A stretch of DNA of 7,663 nucleotides. It comes from an uncultured Eubacteriales bacterium. Lineage in GTDB: Bacteria; Bacillota; Clostridia; Oscillospirales; Oscillospiraceae. The notes under the pieces are model-generated. The model was not told where the DNA came from. It did no database searches and worked only from the letters and a program-made list of their open reading frames with translations. Below, piece after piece: positions 5,878-7,663 of this stretch. Made by a program: the position numbers and the translations under genes. The stretch lies in assembly GCA_934567745.1 (NCBI GenBank), contig CAKTJM010000086.1, positions 1-7,663 of the forward strand. Direction: 5' to 3'. Positions within the stretch are counted from its first letter, which is position 1. Each line of letters opens with the position of its first letter.

Positions 5878-5909
5878 GGGGACGACGACCGACGACGGGA
5901 GGGATGGAC

Positions 5910-6497
5910 ATGGTGACCTGGGATGAGCTGGAGGCGCGGTGCCTGGCGTGCCGGAGCTGCGACCTCGCGCCCACGCGGACGAACGTGGTCTTCGGCGTGG
6001 GCGACCGACAGGCGGACGTGCTCTTCATCGGCGAAGGCCCCGGTCAGCAGGAGGACCTGCGCGGCGAGCCGTTCGTCGGCCCGGCGGGCCAGCTGCTCGA
6101 CCGGATGCTGGCGGTCATCGATCTCGACCGCACGCGGGTGTATATCGCGAACATCGTCAAATGCCGCCCGCCCCGCAACCGCGATCCGCTCCCCGAGGAG
6201 CAGGACGCGTGCATCGGCTACCTCCGCGCCCAGACGGCCCTGCTGCGGCCGAAGATCATCGTCTGCCTGGGCCGCATCGCCGCGATGCGGATCATCGACA
6301 AGGACTTCCGCATCACCCGGCAGCACGGCCAGTGGACTGAGCGGGCCGGGGTGCACATGATGGCGCTCTACCACCCCTCCGCCCTGCTGCGCGACCCGTC
6401 CAAGCGGCCGGAGACCTTCGTGGACCTCAAATCGCTCCAGGCGAAGATCCGCGAGCTGTGTCCCGACACGCTCATCCCCCGGCCCCCGCTGCCCTGA
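5910..6497 (+). CDS. Family 4 uracil-DNA glycosylase (iron-sulfur type)
   Basis: The gene encodes 195 residues. Uracil-DNA glycosylase removes uracil from DNA after cytosine deamination and starts base excision repair. The four cluster cysteines of family 4 are visible as Cys14, Cys17, Cys85 (in NIVKCRPP) and Cys101. The active-site motif GEGPGQQED spans 41-49, followed by GEPFVGPAGQLLDRML. The second motif HPS is at 155-157, followed by ALLRDPSKRPE, all as in thermostable family 4 enzymes. Two in-frame ATGs exist. The one at 5904 touches the ribosome binding site GGGAGGG (5897-5903), whereas 5910 is 6 bases after it, so 5910 is chosen. The gene has its own promoter and shares a terminator with the convergent small gene. 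Confidence 0.95.
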   Translation: MVTWDELEARCLACRSCDLAPTRTNVVFGVGDRQADVLFIGEGPGQQEDLRGEPFVGPAGQLLDRMLAVIDLDRTRVYIANIVKCRPPRNRDPLPEEQDACIGYLRAQTALLRPKIIVCLGRIAAMRIIDKDFRITRQHGQWTERAGVHMMALYHPSALLRDPSKRPETFVDLKSLQAKIRELCPDTLIPRPPLP

Positions 6498-6525
6498 GCG
6501 TTCGCTCTCTCGATACGACGAAAAA

Positions 6526-6567
6526 AACGCCCCGTCCGATGCGCATCACTGCGTCGGATGGGGCGTT
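6526..6567. terminator. Bidirectional intrinsic terminator between UDG and the DUF6514-like gene
   Basis: An 18-bp stem with a few G-T pairs (6526-6543 with 6550-6567) encloses the 6-nt loop CATCAC. Read on the minus strand it is followed by a run of T (A-tract 6521-6527 on the plus strand), ideal for ending the small minus-strand gene whose stop is at 6597. Read on the plus strand it is followed by CCTTCTTCTCATT, a weaker tract for the glycosylase gene. Confidence 0.85.
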
Positions 6568-6596
6568 CCTTCTTCTCATTCAGATGTGGTGCGTGC

Positions 6597-6869
6597 TCAC
6601 TCGTTCACGCTGTCTAGGACAGCGTCCCGGAAGTGGAGCGGAGAGAGCTGCAGCTCGGTGAACCGGTCGGCCAGCGCCAAGACGCTGTCCTGCGAGAGGG
6701 ACACGTCCTCGATGCGGTCCATCAGGACCCACTTGCCCATCACGTTCACCAGGCACAGAAGGCCGTAGGTGTGATACATCTCTTCTCCGCGCTCGACGCG
6801 GGTGCAGACGGTCTGATATCGTACGGACATGGGCAGGCTCCCATCGTCCAACAGTCTGGCTTCTGTCAT
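6597..6869 (-). CDS. Small protein, DUF6514-like
   Basis: The gene encodes 90 residues with no signal peptide or membrane helix. The pattern Y-H-T-Y-G-L (32-37), a strand pair, then IEDVSLSQDSVLALADRF (53-70) and LSPLHFRDAVLD (75-86) fits the short clostridial DUF6514 family, whose members carry T-Y-G-I, D-I-S-x-D and L-x-P-x-H-L-x-D-V. The family has no function known to me. The start at 6869 is clear: AAAGGAGG (6886-6879 on the minus strand) precedes it by 9 bases. It appears to be transcribed alone, from a promoter at 7035-7007 with a leader of about 130 bases containing two hairpins, and it ends at the shared terminator with the glycosylase gene. Confidence 0.7.
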   Translation of the reverse strand: MTEARLLDDGSLPMSVRYQTVCTRVERGEEMYHTYGLLCLVNVMGKWVLMDRIEDVSLSQDSVLALADRFTELQLSPLHFRDAVLDSVNE

Positions 6870-6905
6870 AAAACACGGCCTCCTTTTGAAAAAGTGTTTT
6901 TCCCT

Positions 6906-6935
6906 TTGACAGGACTTGCAGATGGATGGTATACT
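6906..6935 (+). promoter_or_regulatory. Consensus promoter reading towards the HTH gene
   Basis: A perfect -35 box TTGACA (6906-6911), an 18-bp spacer and the -10 box TATACT (6930-6935) form one of the best promoter matches in the window. The nearest plus-strand gene is the HTH gene at 7105, which would have a leader of about 160 bases; a small RNA is the alternative. The spacer and -10 are embedded in an inverted repeat. Confidence 0.65.
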
Positions 6936-6950
6936 GCAAGGTGACCTGTC
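6908..6950. repeat. Large interrupted inverted repeat over the plus promoter
   Basis: The outer arms GACAGG (6908-6913) and CCTGTC (6945-6950) and the inner arms CTTGCAG (6915-6921) and CTGCAAG (6934-6940) are perfect complements, with 1 and 4 bases between arm segments on either side. The repeat covers the end of the -35 box, the spacer, the -10 and the transcription start. That is the placement expected for a repressor operator, but it could also fold as a hairpin in the leader of the minus-strand transcript. Confidence 0.55.
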
Positions 6951-6961
6951 CCCTTCTCTCA

Positions 6962-6980
6962 GCGCCGTCCCTTTCGGCGC
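6962..6980. repeat. Short GC-rich hairpin in the HTH/DUF6514 intergenic region
   Basis: GCGCCG (6962-6967) and CGGCGC (6975-6980) form a perfect 6-bp stem with a 7-nt loop. A second self-complementary stretch GGGGGTCCCCC follows directly. Both lie where the plus and minus transcripts would overlap. The stem has no T-tract, so it is not a terminator. Confidence 0.4.
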
Positions 6981-7006
6981 ATCGGGGGTCCCCCCTCGAC
7001 ACGCAC

Positions 7007-7035
7007 ATGATATCCAGATCCCCCCGAACCGTCAA
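7007..7035 (-). promoter_or_regulatory. Promoter of the DUF6514-like gene
   Basis: Read on the minus strand, TTGACG (7035-7030), a 17-bp spacer and TATCAT (7012-7007) each match the sigma-A consensus at five of six positions. Predicted transcription starts near 7000, giving a leader of about 130 bases to the start codon at 6869. It faces the plus promoter at 6906-6935, so the first 55-60 bases of the two transcripts would be complementary. Confidence 0.55.
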
Positions 7036-7073
7036 CGGCAAATGTAGATGCGCCATTTTCGGTGCCCTCCATA

Positions 7074-7103
7074 TGTGATAAAGTGTCTTATCAAAGGTGA
7101 TAA
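7074..7103 (+). promoter_or_regulatory. TGATAA operator-like half-sites and extended -10 before the HTH gene
   Basis: Three copies of one 6-mer lie within 28 bases: TGATAA (7076-7081), its complement TTATCA (7088-7093) and TGATAA (7098-7103). The first pair forms an inverted repeat with a 6-base gap, the second pair one with a 4-base gap. The first copy coincides with an extended -10-like box TGTGATAAA (7074-7082), which lacks a good -35. The last copy overlaps the ribosome binding site AGGTGAT. This is the layout of an autoregulatory operator for the adjacent HTH protein; the binding itself is inference. Confidence 0.5.
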
Positions 7104-7104
7104 T

Positions 7105-7497
7105 ATGATGCTAGCGACTCAGCTCAAAGTATTGAAAGAAAAGAGAAAATTGACGAACCAGCAATTAGCGGATCTGTCAGGCGTGCCCGTCGGGACCATC
7201 AACCGCATCTTGTCAGGGCAGACAGATAATCCCAGCTTCCAGACCGTCTGCGACATCGTCATGGCCATGGATGGGTCCCTCGACGAGCTGGCCGGCATCA
7301 AGGAGGAGACCCCGCCGGAGGAGGAGAAGCGCACCCCCGGCAAGGATATCATCGCCCTGTACGAGATGATGATCGGCGCGAAGGACCAGTGGATCCAGCG
7401 TCTGTTCATCTGCTGCTGCATCCTCATGCTCATCATCGTCGGCGTGGTCATCTTCGACCTGATGAACCCGATGATCGGCTTCTACCGCGGCGGCTGA
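7105..7497 (+). CDS. Membrane-anchored Cro/C1-type HTH transcriptional regulator
   Basis: The gene encodes 130 residues. Residues 5-64 form a Cro/C1 (XRE) helix-turn-helix domain: LKVLKEKRKLTNQQLADLSG (7-26) then VPVGTINRILSGQ (27-39) as the recognition part, and FQTVCDIVMAMDGSLDELAG closing the fold. A charged linker (65-80) follows, then an amphipathic helix, then one membrane helix at about 100-119 (FICCCILMLIIVGVVIFDL) and a short tail. DNA binding near the membrane is therefore expected; what it senses is not visible. The start at 7105 is set by AGGTGAT, with GG seven bases upstream; the ATG at 7108 is an alternative. The first 45 codons are clearly richer in A and T than the rest and than the neighbours. 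Half-sites for a DNA-binding protein lie directly upstream, so autoregulation is likely. Confidence 0.88.
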   Translation: MMLATQLKVLKEKRKLTNQQLADLSGVPVGTINRILSGQTDNPSFQTVCDIVMAMDGSLDELAGIKEETPPEEEKRTPGKDIIALYEMMIGAKDQWIQRLFICCCILMLIIVGVVIFDLMNPMIGFYRGG

Positions 7498-7557
7498 GCC
7501 ACGTCCACCGCATCCGTGCGCAGCGGCGCACCATATCTGATGACTGATGACACAAAA

Positions 7558-7586
7558 ACTGGGACCATCCACAGGATGGTCCCAGT
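7558..7586. terminator. Intrinsic terminator after the HTH gene, better oriented for the minus strand
   Basis: A perfect 13-bp stem (7558-7570 with 7574-7586) is closed by the loop ACA. On the plus strand no T-tract follows. On the minus strand the stem is followed by TTTTTGTGTC. It lies 61 bases after the HTH stop and probably serves both that gene and a minus-strand gene beyond the right edge. Confidence 0.75.
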
Positions 7587-7612
7587 CAGCGTGTCGAAAA
7601 AGCCTCGCAGAG

Positions 7613-7634
7613 TTTCGCGCTCGGAAGCGCGAAA
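7613..7634. repeat. Second hairpin near the right edge
   Basis: TTTCGCGCT (7613-7621) and AGCGCGAAA (7626-7634) form a perfect 9-bp stem with the loop CGGA. On the minus strand a run of five T follows 12 bases later (7601-7597). It may belong to the 3' end of a minus-strand gene or to a small dispersed palindromic repeat; one copy cannot decide. Confidence 0.45.
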
Positions 7635-7639
7635 TAAGA

Positions 7640-7663
7640 TCAAATCATTTTCTCCGGTGACAT
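7640..7663 (-). CDS. Possible last codons of a minus-strand gene cut by the right edge
   Basis: Read on the minus strand, the last 24 bases give MSPEKMI followed by TGA at 7642-7640. Two hairpins, one with a T-tract, lie directly downstream in that direction, as expected after a gene end. With seven residues no product can be named, and the frame is chosen only because the stop stands just before the hairpins. Confidence 0.2.
   Translation of the reverse strand: MSPEKMI

Noticed and set aside
6962..6991. GC-rich hairpins as a riboswitch or terminator in the HTH leader
   Set aside because: The stems are short, there is no T-tract, and no known riboswitch core was recognised.
6580..7056. Minus-strand frame of 158 residues across the DUF6514-like gene and intergenic region
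   Set aside because: It spans promoters and hairpins, has no ribosome binding site, and competes with the better supported 90-residue frame.
7498..7663. Open minus-strand frame running in from the right edge through the terminator
   Set aside because: It passes through both hairpins and continues antisense into the HTH gene without any domain; a short gene end at 7640 fits better.

Overview
The window looks like chromosome from a high-GC, endospore-forming member of the Clostridia, most plausibly an Oscillospiraceae-type anaerobe. The basis is the spore genes spoVAD and spoVAE, short clostridial-type proteins of unknown function, a membrane-anchored small HTH regulator of a kind common in that group, AAAGGAG-type ribosome binding sites, and very GC-rich third codon positions. 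Taxonomy is inferred from the encoded proteins only; no rRNA or tRNA gene is present.

Layout. Positions 1-237 (+) hold the 3' end of a csaB-like polysaccharide pyruvyl transferase gene. It converges on a DivIVA-like coiled-coil gene (965-318, -) across a bidirectional terminator. A lipoprotein gene (1134-1970, +) is divergent from the DivIVA-like gene, with two good sigma-A-type promoters back to back between them, and it ends at a 17-bp hairpin terminator. A small DUF6774-like gene (2079-2348, +) follows and runs 146 bp into the 3' end of a convergent ANL-superfamily adenylate-forming enzyme (3858-2203, -). That enzyme is the second gene of a two-gene operon whose first gene encodes a SecB-fold protein (4313-3864, -).

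The SecB-like operon is divergent from spoVAD-spoVAE (4447-5840, +), and a fully palindromic ATTATAAT lies between them. The usual first partner of these spore genes, spoVAC, is not next to them. A family 4 uracil-DNA glycosylase (5910-6497, +) follows with its own promoter. It converges on a small DUF6514-like gene (6869-6597, -) across a shared terminator.

The 235-bp region 6870-7104 is the most densely structured non-coding part. It holds a plus promoter, a minus promoter placed so that the two transcripts would overlap at their 5' ends, a large inverted repeat over the plus promoter, and three TGATAA half-sites next to the start of an HTH-plus-membrane-helix gene (7105-7497, +). The right edge holds two hairpins and possibly the last few codons of a minus-strand gene.

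Functional reading. SpoVAD and SpoVAE belong to the spore inner-membrane machinery that moves Ca-dipicolinate. CsaB anchors S-layer-type proteins to the wall. UDG repairs deaminated cytosine. The SecB-like/ANL operon is the most unusual part: the families are recognisable, but the substrate and the reason for pairing them are not visible in the sequence. No mobile element, CRISPR array, rRNA or tRNA was seen.
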